DNA of 64,000 bases from Flectonema sp. DT1601. Taxonomy: Eukaryota; Euglenozoa; Diplonemea; Diplonemida; Diplonemidae. A program made the position numbers and the translations under genes. Below are positions 1-9,664 of this stretch, one piece after another. The notes beneath the pieces are model-generated. The model did not search any database. It saw nothing but the letters and a program-made list of their open reading frames with translations, and was not told the DNA's origin. How positions within the stretch are numbered: the first letter of the stretch is position 1; the number at the start of each line of letters is the position of its first letter. The DNA lies in assembly GCA_964019425.1 (NCBI GenBank), contig OZ025793.1, forward strand, positions 620,001 to 684,000, in the 5' to 3' direction.

Positions 1-155
1 ACCGCTGAGCTGTTTATTTTTTTATTTTTATTTTTATTCAATTTAATCCCTCTATAAGAATATCGTTCGCTGTGAACCTCACCCCTTTCTTTTATGTTAT
101 ATGCTGTTAGAAGTTGTTTTGGTTTTTTTTTTTATTAAATTTTTCTACAAGTGCG

Positions 156-193
<38 letters not shown>

Positions 194-1625
194 GCAGAAT
201 CGCTAAAAGACCTTCCTTGACGATTCGCATGGAGATCGCTTACGTAATTTCGTATACTCATCACCACTGCTGTTTAATTAGTAGCTGAGTGTTTTCTTTG
301 ATTTTTCCTGCTTGAATGCGGAGTGCGTCTCTATACGTGGCCAGTTGTTTTATATGTTTCTTTTTTTTTTTTTTTTTTTTTTTTTTCCCCCTTCTTTTCT
401 GTATCAAAAAACAGCAGTTAAACAATCGTAACAGGTTTGCTCAACATTCGAATTTTCTACATTCGAATTCTCAAAATATGTTTAATAGAATAGCATTGAA
501 TTTATCTTCTGAACACACCCGTGCGAAATTTATGTTCTTCATTCGGATCAGTACGTTACGGAATTGAGTTTCTGCATTATTTGCACAGGTAAGATTATTT
601 ATACTGCTTGTTGTAATTATCTGTTTTCGTTTTCTTTTCCTTGTTGTTTGTTGAGTCTTCAATAGAGACGTTAGGGGCCTGGATGTCAGCAACCCTTATT
701 ACCAAACGGGAAAAAAAAATAAAAAAAATAAAAAAGAAAAACGATCGAACGCACAATTTGTTGCGATGCCTCTGTTTATCCTTTTTTTTTAAACAAACTT
801 GTTGTAATTACCATACTCAGTGATTGGGTCCTACTAAGGTTACCCAGACCCCCCCCGCAGTCATCATTTCTGGATTTGCTAACTACAACATCAACATATT
901 ATATCTTCAGTTCTGTGGTTACAAGTCTTCGAAGAGAATACAAAAAAAAAAAAAAAAAAAACGCGTCTGAATGCCAACGCTTAGTCTAACTGCCTCTTTA
1001 GGTAGCCAAGTCCCTCGTTTTTTTTTTAATTTTAAGACACGCATGAATGGATCAAGAGGTTTAGCAATAAGCATTCCTTGCTTAGTAGTTGGTTTATATA
1101 GCTTGGCATCAGCATTACGTACGTGGTATCACCCCTTCACTTTCCCCCCCCATTCCCTCTTCAAACCGAACACCTTATTGTAAGTGTTAGAAGAAAAAAA
1201 AACAATCAATCAAGACAAACAAAAAAAAAAAAAAATAATAAAAAAGAAATCATTGGCGTATGCCTTCTTTCCCAGTCACAGATAGTATTCGCAAAGTGAT
1301 AGAAATATGGACCTGTGTTCATTCTGGCTCTTGTGAATTAACGAAAACCAATAAATAAGAGAAGTAAGACAGACTACGAATAGTCCTCTTCTCCACAAAA
1401 TCCGTTCCGATTTTCTAATACAAGTTCCCCTTTTCTTTTCTTGATTCTTGACTACGAGTAATAATATTTAGTTTACATTTAACATCCTTCTTAACAGCTA
1501 CAGTAACTGTTTAATGAAATAGAACTGCGCGGAACTAATCAAAAAGAAGGCAAACGTTCTGTTGTACAAAAAACAAACAAACTCATTCCTCCTACAGGAT
1601 ATTTCTCTAATCTCTGTATAATAAT
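1..1625. other. Intergenic, AT- and homopolymer-rich
   Basis: No supported gene. The stretch is dominated by poly(A) and poly(T) runs; short open frames here are mostly Phe/Lys homopolymer translations. The last 30 bases contain a pyrimidine-rich stretch ending in CAG at 1595-1597, 28 bases before the GrpE start, which could be a splice acceptor for a 5'-UTR intron or a spliced leader. Confidence 0.7.
156..191. repeat. Poly(A) run, 36 bases
   Basis: Uninterrupted A run, the longest homopolymer in the window. A 26-base T run follows at 361-386. Run lengths of this kind are error-prone in any assembly. Confidence 0.9.
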
Positions 1626-2288
1626 ATGACTGGGGTACTCCGTATCATGAGAAGCAGCCTTGCGCGTCAATCCTTCGGAGGATTTCAAACCGCGCGTGTG
1701 AATATGCAGCCTATGCGATTTCAGCAGGTGAGATGGAACACTGAAAAAGCCGAGAAGGAGTCCGAACAAGATACCAACAAGAATGCGGCAGAGGCAGAAA
1801 CTGAGGAAGTTGATGCCGAGAAGGACCCTAACTTGGTAAAGATTGAACAATTGCAGAAGGACTTGGCGTACGCCCTGGCTGAGGGTGACAACGCGAGAAA
1901 AATTGCAAAGAAGGACATTGAAGCCGCACGTAAATTTGCGCTTCAGAAGTTTGCGAAGGACCTTCTTGAGGTATCTGACAACATGGACCGTGCGATTTCT
2001 TCTGTCAATGAAGAACAGCGTTCCGAAAGCAAAGAAGTTCAAACTCTTTTCAAGGGAATTGAACTGACTAAGCACTCATTGGCAAAGGCACTTCAGTCCC
2101 ATGGTGTTGAAGCTCAGGAAGTACAGGTTGGTGACGCTTTCGATCCAAATATCCACGAGGCACTATTTAACATTCCCCTCGCTGAGGGAAAAGAACCAAA
2201 CACCATTGGAAACATTATTAAAGTTGGTTACAACTACCGTGAGCGTGTTCTCCGTGCCTCCCAAGTAGGAGTGTTCAACGATGCGTAA
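1626..2288 (+). CDS. Mitochondrial GrpE, nucleotide exchange factor of mtHsp70
   Basis: A 220-residue single-exon gene. GrpE proteins dimerise and release ADP from DnaK/Hsp70; the mitochondrial form (Mge1 type) works with mtHsp70 in matrix protein import and folding. The first ~40 residues are rich in Arg, Ser and Ala and nearly free of acidic residues, as expected for a matrix-targeting presequence. Residues ~45-110 are charged and helical (the long coiled-coil stalk). The C-terminal beta domain is clear: FDPNIHEALF followed by GYNYRERVLRASQVGVFN, the GrpE signature. Length fits the family. A second Met at residue 9 could also serve as start. A CAG acceptor-like site ends at 1597. No oddities in the frame. 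Confidence 0.93.
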   Translation: MTGVLRIMRSSLARQSFGGFQTARVNMQPMRFQQVRWNTEKAEKESEQDTNKNAAEAETEEVDAEKDPNLVKIEQLQKDLAYALAEGDNARKIAKKDIEAARKFALQKFAKDLLEVSDNMDRAISSVNEEQRSESKEVQTLFKGIELTKHSLAKALQSHGVEAQEVQVGDAFDPNIHEALFNIPLAEGKEPNTIGNIIKVGYNYRERVLRASQVGVFNDA

Positions 2289-3162
2289 GCAGACTTTAAG
2301 AAGGTTAGTTTGTTTTACTTTCCAATATAATATACTTTTATTTTGTTTCCCCGTTCTATCCTTTGCTGCCGTCCCTTCTGTTGAAGATTTGCAAATTATC
2401 AGCTTTTTTATTTATTTTTATTTTTTTTTTTGTTTCCCCTGTTTAAGGAATAAAAAAAAACAACTTGCTGGGTTACCTGTTTTTTTTTCTTCTTCTGCTC
2501 TTTTTTGTTTTTCTTTTCTTGAAAAAAGCGAACACACGGTCGCTCTATTTTTCGCTTTTGGAATTTTAGTTAATAGTACAGAACAGTGAGCGCGAAAGGA
2601 AAAAAAAACGAAAAAACAAAAAAGAAATGTCTGAGAAAAAAAAGTGAAAAAAAAAAAAAGAGGAACGCAGGTGGCTTGTGTTTTTTTAATTTTTTTTTTT
2701 TTTTTTTTTTTTAAAACTTTTCCCCCGTTTTCTTGGTTTTTTTTAATTTTTTTAAAAATAGTTTATATTCCCATTTCCTCGCATCATGCTCTATCAACCA
2801 GTGTTAGAAAATGCGGCGTTTCCCTGCGCTTCTTGCTTTCTTTAGTGCCCCACTCAAGGACTCTTGGCTGAGGTCAAGCATCAATTTAGTCCTATTTAAG
2901 TCGTGCATCATTACGTGTAGTCTCCTTCGAATTGTATTTCAATCTGGTGATGTAGTGATGATACGTTTCCGATTAGTTTGACGATTTAATGATTTCTGCT
3001 ACTCACTTTTAAGAAGTAACTTGTTATTATCATGGGCAGAATGCTACACATTAAAATGAGCTTTTTATCGTAAGAACTTTAACTTCTAATGGCTAGTAAA
3101 TAGTAAATATCAAAAGTGTAGTAACCAATACTTTAATACAGAACTACTACAGGTCAACAAGA
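2289..3162. other. Intergenic, T- and A-run rich
   Basis: Contains long T runs (for example around 2692-2712) and A runs. No gene seen. A CAG at 3150-3152 lies 10 bases before the next start codon. Confidence 0.65.
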
Positions 3163-5428
3163 ATGGAGGAGTTGGAAGAACTACTTCACGACATCCGAAG
3201 TGAACTAACCGCCAATGGGAGTGACGCGTTACAAGACAGAGTGACTGCACTCAGAAATATTTTAATAGATGAAGGAGTTTTTGTGGGAAGATCAATGTCG
3301 GCTTCTCCATCATCTCCGAAGAGTTTTCAAATCAGAAGAAGGAACACAATGCCATTCCACATTCACAGAAACGCTCCATTCGTCGAAGAAGTAACCCTTA
3401 GTGCTAGGAATTGGGTTCACTTTCACCATTTATGTAAATATGGACATTGGCATGGTCTTGTTCATAAAGCTAATGAGTGTCACCAATGTGTATCAGGCTG
3501 TGGTGGTGGAGCTTGGTCTCGGGTAAAACAGAGAGGAGAAAATGGAGAAATGGTTGAATCAGAAAAGAAGAGATTATCATCTCTCCTTAACCAAGCAATG
3601 TTTCTGGTAATTGCGAGGAATGCGAAGACTAAAATTGAGATAAATGAAGCAGGATTTCAAGGTACTGCTAAAAAGATAACCTACTCATTTGAAACGGATC
3701 AGTGGTACAAAGCAAACGTAGACATTACGATAGAAAAAACCGCCTTTGCCCATGGAGCAATGCGTGAATGCTGGATGATGAAAGAAGCTTCAGGAGAATC
3801 ATCTGGAGTATCAGCATGTGTTGCAAAAAAGTACATCGACCCAACATCAGCATCCATAGTAACCCCGTGGATTGAAGTACAAATGCAAGCAGTGTCGAAG
3901 TATTATGCTATGAAGTTCTCTCTTCACCCAAAGTGTTGGGACACAATTGATTTTATAGAGGCCTATTTAATTAATAACGCTCCAGACACTGATCCTATGA
4001 ATATTTATGCGGTCGAAAGATACTTGACCGGGACGTATCTCAAATATAATAATAACAGCGGGTATTGTAATTCAAAGAAGACGACTCCTCAAGCATTCTC
4101 TCACTACACGTGGTGTCAATCAAAAGGAAAATTAATGATAGTAGACATACAAGGCGTTGGTGATCTTTACACCGATCCTCAGGTTCATACATCTGACGGA
4201 ATAGCTTTTGGAGAAGGCAATCTCGGAGCAACAGGAATGGCGCTATTCTTTAAAACACACACTTGTAATCATATTTGCAAGTCTCTCGGACTTATGGAAG
4301 TTGAAATCTACAAAGGCGGTTGGTGTGAATCCCACTTGACACAAAACAACTTCGAACACGGCACCAGAACCCTGAGAGAATTGGCTGCTAAACTGAATGA
4401 AGTACAACTCCAGGTTTGTTTACATTACTCTTTTAATGTTAAGCTTTAACAATTGATTATAACAAACTACTCACACAGGGACGCTCACATTTATCTTATT
4501 CTGATCTACAGAGGGATGTAATAATTCCAAGTTCTATGATATTAAATAATCCTCAAAAAGACAATTGGATGGATACTTCTGACGTTCCTGAAGATGGACC
4601 TGCTCGTGCTCCTGACAGCAGTTTTTGGGAAGTTCAAACCCCTCCAGAAGGTGTTCATGGAGCCAAATTCGGGGAAGGAACCGACATTGGAGCCATTCAC
4701 ATGAAAATCTCAGAACTTCATTTGAATGGTAGATTCACTAACGGTCTCCCTCAGTTAGAAGAAGCTTTTTATCACAATCAATTGGCAGCCCGTTACAGGT
4801 ATGTAGTCTGTTTGTATTGTTGCATAACTAAAATAAAAAAAATATACGGTTTTTTACTTCTCTTAAACTAATCTTTCTGATTTTATATTTTAAAAAATAG
4901 TAATTACTAAAATACTTCAGGGATTTGAGTGGGCTCCTGTCCCTTGCAAGACTGTTTTCTGGACTTGACCACGACTGGTTAAGAGATCTGGTTGACGTAC
5001 CAGAAAAGAGAGACCTTTGTGTTATTTTACTCGAGATCGCGTTTGATGAAAAGAACTCGGCTGACGCTGCTCACGCCTTAGCATCTCTGCTTTGTGAAGG
5101 GCACTACGTTGGGAAGGATCCCGAGCTAGCTGTGAAATATCTTAAAGCTGTAGCACCAGATAATATTAGTAATTTAAAAACATTACTTCCAGAAGATACT
5201 TATGGTTGGGCGTCTTACACGCTACCAGAGGTAAAACGACTTGTTCTTCTTGGGGAAATGTCCAGCCGACTAAAACAACCAGACTACCAAACAGCATATG
5301 ATTCCTACTCTGAGGCTGCAGAGTTACACATGTGTAGTGGTAACGGTTCTGCGTCAGCTAAGATGTACGTACTGGCGGAAGCTATGTCGGAATACCTTGA
5401 TAATGAGGAAGAAGAAGAAGAAAACTAA
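3163..5428 (+). CDS. eEF2-kinase-like alpha-kinase, three exons
   Basis: Exons 3163-4413, 4479-4798 and 4921-5428 join in frame to 692 codons; introns are 65 and 122 bases (GTTTGT...ACACAG, GTATGT...TTCAG). The alpha-kinase (MHCK/EF2K) domain spans about residues 165-400. It carries the ATP-binding lysine in CVAKKY (K222), YLKYNNNSGY, TPQAFSHYTW, the catalytic block DIQGVGDLYTDPQVHT (from D328) and the glycine-rich GEGNLGATGMALFF. The C-terminal ~200 residues resemble the Sel1-like helical repeats of eEF2K (GAIHMKISELHLNGRF; AHALASLLCEGHYVGKDPELAVKYL). In the family this kinase phosphorylates elongation factor 2 and slows translation under Ca/calmodulin control. An ARNWVHFHH stretch near residue 86 may be the calmodulin-binding part, but a Cys/His-containing insert (CHQCVSGCGGG) follows it. 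It ends in an acidic tail. The AATAAA at 5494-5499 is a likely poly(A) signal. Confidence 0.9.
4414..4478 (+). other. Intron 1 of the eEF2-kinase-like gene
   Basis: 65 bases, phase 0, GTTTGT donor and ACACAG acceptor. Removing it restores an open frame that continues the eEF2K family sequence. Confidence 0.85.
4799..4920 (+). other. Intron 2 of the eEF2-kinase-like gene
   Basis: 122 bases, phase 2, GTATGT donor and TTCAG acceptor. A TACTAAA-like branch-point candidate lies shortly before the acceptor. Confidence 0.85.
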
Positions 5429-6292
5429 TTTCAGCTGGTTGACTCCAGTCTCCTTACATACTTCGTGTTTATTATCCTCGTCTCTAACTTTTAAATAAAG
5501 AATAAAAAGAAATACTCAGTTCAGTGCCGTTCGAATCCACTACATCAGATATTTAATATCGTCCCTTAAAATGCATAGGTTTGATCTATCAATGTGTGCA
5601 AGTGATGTGCTTTCTTCTCAAGCACAATCCCGGTTATAATTAAGTTGCAATAACCGACTATTTCTATCTATTCTTTTGTTTCACGTAATGCAGTTGTTGC
5701 TGATAACTTGGAGTGAGCCTTTCGCGCATGCAGGTGGTCACCACCTGGAATGACGATAGGTGATGCTTCCTTCAAGGGGTGGAACAGCTCTGGTTTTTCT
5801 TTTTTTTATTTAAAATAAAACACCTGCACACTCCTGTCCGAAAAGCTATATTAGCAGTGACCAGGCAGTGACCTACCTAATTTCATGCACTTTCGCTGAG
5901 GCGGCTACCTGCTTCCTTGACCAGATGGAGAGAGTAACAATAATAGAACGTAACTTTTCCTACTATTTGATAGTCGAAAATGTTGTACATTGTGATACAT
6001 GTTTTCGCTGTAGGAAAGAATCCGTGTTGCTCTTTCCCAAGATTGCGAGGCAGCAACTTACTACTATATTCAACGAATTTGTTTGGTGATTTTTACGTCC
6101 AGTGCCTCCATACGCGACGACCTACAGGATCTTCTTATCAAATTATTTCATTTTATTCTTTCAGGTCTTATCTGTTATATTATCGTGGTGGAAGCAGAAA
6201 AATAAATATACTCTGGAGTGTGTTATTATAATATTTAATTTCATCCATAAAAAGGCCTCCAACATCAATGAGTAATGTTGTGGGAGATATAA
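5429..6292. other. Intergenic with a short perfect palindrome
   Basis: No supported gene. Holds the eEF2K poly(A) signal at 5494-5499, the palindrome at 5731-5747, and a pyrimidine tract ending in TTTCAG at 6159-6164 that may be an acceptor for the next gene's 5' UTR. Confidence 0.65.
5731..5747. repeat. Perfect 8-1-8 palindrome
   Basis: CAGGTGGT-C-ACCACCTG. Perfect inverted repeat with one central base; suggests either a homodimer binding site or a small RNA hairpin. Function unknown. Confidence 0.8.
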
Positions 6293-9200
6293 ATGTGGAA
6301 GTGCTCCCGGGATGGCTTTCCCCTATGGGCCCTGCTTGGGTTCTTAGTCCTGTTTTTGGCGGGTTCACAAGCAGGTGTATGGCTACTAGGTAAAATAATT
6401 TCTGAAGAAGGCGTCCAAAGCCTGCAGGAAACATCTTTACAGCAGATTGTCGTGTCAACCAAAGCTGCTGTCGAAGCGGAGTTAGTCGCACCATTTACAT
6501 ATTTAAAAATAGTAGAGGGACTAGTTTCTATTCCCTTTGAACCAGTTTCTATTCAGAATGGAACAAGTGATTTCTTCCCTAAACTAACATGGCATTTGCG
6601 TCACTTGTGCAATACGAGACGGAGTACTGCCGTGTCAGGATTTTATTTGGGAACAAGTGAAAGTTTGTTCAGTGGAGCAACCTGTTCTAGTAATCAAAAT
6701 GAACAGACGGTCATGTCTTACAGAGTAAATGCTACTGACGGAAGGAGGTATTTTACTGCTGATGACATCATCTCTCAAGAGAGTGTTACATATAGTCCAA
6801 TTAATGTAGCTGCTTTAATGTATGATCCAGTCTTGAGACCTTGGTACAATGTAGCTCTTGTATCTGGTCTAAATTCATTATCGTTTACTGATATTTATAC
6901 TTGTTTTACATCAGCTCAGGGTTGTGTTTCTGGTGTTGTTCCTTTAGTTGATCGCAACAGTAATCAGATTATTGGTGTCGTTGAATTTGACTATCTGTTG
7001 ACAGCTTTGAATGATGTGCTTGATTCAATTGGTCAAAAGGAAGGTGGTTCATTTATTCTTGGTCAAGACGGTAGAACAATGCTTGCTAGATCAAGCCTAG
7101 TCAACCCATCAGATGTCAATGGAATATTAAACTATTTATTATCTAAACTAAACCTCGGAACTAATTCTGAAACCTTCTCAGGGAGACACGAGTCCTTTTA
7201 CATTGAACTTGTCCCTATATCACCACACTATCGTAATAACTCTTTGAAAGTAGTAGTAGACGGCAATTCCGTTGATATAAATTGGAATTTAGTGATATTC
7301 ATTCATCACTCATACTTCTATGGTACAATTGATCATTGGAATCAAGTATCACTACTCGTATTCATGAGTAGCTTAGTCTTCGCTCTGTTAGTTGTGTCAG
7401 CATTGGTAACGGTTGGGTTGATATTACCAATCAGGCAGTTGATTGCTGGTATGGATGAGGTCTCGAAAATAAATTTGAAATCTCACGAAGTAGATAAAAT
7501 AACAAAGAACCCTGATGCTATGGTCACTGAGGTAGGAAGGCTGAACAGATGCTTTTCAACGATGGTTGGTTTACTTGAAGAATGGGAAACCTATCTCCCT
7601 GAAGCTGTCGCAGGTAGATTTCCTGGTTCCAACCCACTCGGGACACCAGGTAGAGATTTCCGCCATGACGACGTCTCTGTTTCTATACTTCGAAAGCTAC
7701 GTGATTGGGGTTCATTAAAACGACGATTCGGAACTGTTTTAGTTGTCGAACTCGTTGACTTATTCGCAACCTGCGATGACACTGCCGACTTCACAATCCA
7801 AACAATAGTATCTCTCGTTCTTGAGAAGGCTCGTATTGCTGGTGGTGTCGCTCTTTCAATGTCAGCTTCTCGGTTTATTGCTACTTGGAATACACAAATT
7901 CCACACGTCTTACACGCTGAAGCTGCTTGTAGATGCGCTATTGTATCCCACACTGAGATTCAAAATGGTAGTAATTGGGTATCGTTTAGCGTTGCTTCAT
8001 CTCAACTGTGGGTAGGAAACCTTGGTGATGAGAGTCATAGAGCACCTGTTGTTGATGGTGATGCTATGGTACAAGCTATAACACTTGTACCCTTGAGTAG
8101 AATGATTCAGGTTCCTATCTTAGCAACAGATAAAGTTCATGAACAAGTTCAAGGTTTCATTCCTTGCAAACCTGTCGAGTCGATTGGAATTCCTGGGAAG
8201 ACACTTCAAACAATTAACATCTTTCAAATCTGTTCTGATCCCCTACCAGCTGATCTAAAGGCTACATACGTAACAGCATTTCATTACTTTAAATCCATGC
8301 AACTTGATAAGGCTCGAGATAGTTGGATTAGATTCTTTAACGATGGAGGTGATGATCCACAAGCACTCCGACTTCTTCGGTTGACATGCTACCTGATGTC
8401 AAAGGAGAAATCTGGAAAGAGAGAATTCAAAGACAGGTACTACAGATTATGTCCAACGTGGGTTGATCTCGAAGGTAAGGCAGCTAAAAGTAGACTTCCT
8501 GAAGTAGTACGAAATGTGATATCAAAATTGAAAGACGCCGGAAGTTACGAATACAACGACATGGAAGGTAGCGGAACCCTCACAGACGGAAAACCAGATC
8601 ATCTAGCGCCAGCACAAACTGATGACTGTAGGAGTATGGGATCATCAAAGAGTGGTGGGATTAATACTCCGAGAACTTCTTTTATTGGAGGCGCATCGAT
8701 TACTAGTTTACTCGACACACTTTCTACTGCAGGAAGTAAACACTTCTCTGCTTCTTTTGTATCTGATGCCAGGGAATCAACAAAAGTTCCTCAAACATTC
8801 ACTGATGCAAACAGACGACGATTCCATCGCAGCAACAGACTCCTTGGTAGAGGTGCCTATGGAGAAGTTTGGTTATGTATGGTAGGTGATGGTATGCTTG
8901 TAGCTCTTAAGAGTATTAAATTACCTCATCCTGAGACAACAGAACTTCATGATCGTACGAAATCAGTTCCTGGAGTTCAAAACTTGAATGAAATCGTTAA
9001 CGAAGTTGATCTCCTCTCTCGGATGAGACACGACAATATTGTGTCATACGTCTCCAACAGTGTTTGTGATGGATTCCTTCTTATCGTTATGGAATACGTC
9101 AGTGGTGGTAATCTAGGGACTATATTACAGGCCTTCCGTCAGAAGAACGCCGGGTTGCCTGAAAATAGCGTTCGACGATACGCATCTGACGCCCTCTGCG

Positions 9201-9664
9201 GATTAGAATTCCTCCACCAGTCTTCAATAATACACAGAGATGTCAAACCTGAGAACATCCTACTTAGCGCTGATGGTATATGTAAACTCGCTGATTTTGG
9301 AGCTGCGACGATAATCGGATCTTTTAGTTTAGAAAGTGCATCTCATAAACCGACTGGAACACCAATCTACATGGCACCTGAAGCTTGTCGTCATCAAGCA
9401 TGTAAAGGATCTGATATTTGGTCAATGGGTGTTACATTGTGTCAGCTTCTCACTGGTGAACATCCTTGGAGATTTGCTGACCCTGTAGATCTAAATCAAG
9501 ACAGGATATTATATTTAATGTCTTTGGAGGAGAACCCGATGGTTCCTCAAATACCTCCGTCGTGTCCAGCATTATCATTAATAATGAGATGTCTTAATCG
9601 AAAAGCTGAAGAGCGTCCAACAGCAACAGAGCTACTTAGTGATCCGTACTTACTTCAGGTTTAG
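6293..9664 (+). CDS. Receptor-type Ser/Thr kinase: Cache, HAMP, cyclase-like and kinase domains
   Basis: Single exon, 1123 residues. A membrane helix near residues 12-30 is followed by an extracellular Cache-type sensor (~35-340; the block RPWYNVALVSGLNSLSFTDI is typical). A second helix (~352-378) leads into a HAMP-like linker (PIRQLIAGMDEVSKIN). Residues ~470-660 look like a class III nucleotidyl cyclase fold without its catalytic residues (FGTVLVVELVDLFATC; no metal Asp). The kinase domain (~842-1122) is complete: LGRGAYGEVW, VALKSIK (K873), HRDVKPEN (D983), DFGAA (D1001), a GTPIYMAPE activation segment and a DIWSMGVTL block. It is closest in style to STE/MEKK kinases. Likely role: plasma-membrane sensing of a small ligand that controls kinase activity. 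The ligand is unknown. The stop is TAG. Confidence 0.85.
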   Translation: MWKCSRDGFPLWALLGFLVLFLAGSQAGVWLLGKIISEEGVQSLQETSLQQIVVSTKAAVEAELVAPFTYLKIVEGLVSIPFEPVSIQNGTSDFFPKLTWHLRHLCNTRRSTAVSGFYLGTSESLFSGATCSSNQNEQTVMSYRVNATDGRRYFTADDIISQESVTYSPINVAALMYDPVLRPWYNVALVSGLNSLSFTDIYTCFTSAQGCVSGVVPLVDRNSNQIIGVVEFDYLLTALNDVLDSIGQKEGGSFILGQDGRTMLARSSLVNPSDVNGILNYLLSKLNLGTNSETFSGRHESFYIELVPISPHYRNNSLKVVVDGNSVDINWNLVIFIHHSYFYGTIDHWNQVSLLVFMSSLVFALLVVSALVTVGLILPIRQLIAGMDEVSKINLKSHEVDKITKNPDAMVTEVGRLNRCFSTMVGLLEEWETYLPEAVAGRFPGSNPLGTPGRDFRHDDVSVSILRKLRDWGSLKRRFGTVLVVELVDLFATCDDTADFTIQTIVSLVLEKARIAGGVALSMSASRFIATWNTQIPHVLHAEAACRCAIVSHTEIQNGSNWVSFSVASSQLWVGNLGDESHRAPVVDGDAMVQAITLVPLSRMIQVPILATDKVHEQVQGFIPCKPVESIGIPGKTLQTINIFQICSDPLPADLKATYVTAFHYFKSMQLDKARDSWIRFFNDGGDDPQALRLLRLTCYLMSKEKSGKREFKDRYYRLCPTWVDLEGKAAKSRLPEVVRNVISKLKDAGSYEYNDMEGSGTLTDGKPDHLAPAQTDDCRSMGSSKSGGINTPRTSFIGGASITSLLDTLSTAGSKHFSASFVSDARESTKVPQTFTDANRRRFHRSNRLLGRGAYGEVWLCMVGDGMLVALKSIKLPHPETTELHDRTKSVPGVQNLNEIVNEVDLLSRMRHDNIVSYVSNSVCDGFLLIVMEYVSGGNLGTILQAFRQKNAGLPENSVRRYASDALCGLEFLHQSSIIHRDVKPENILLSADGICKLADFGAATIIGSFSLESASHKPTGTPIYMAPEACRHQACKGSDIWSMGVTLCQLLTGEHPWRFADPVDLNQDRILYLMSLEENPMVPQIPPSCPALSLIMRCLNRKAEERPTATELLSDPYLLQV

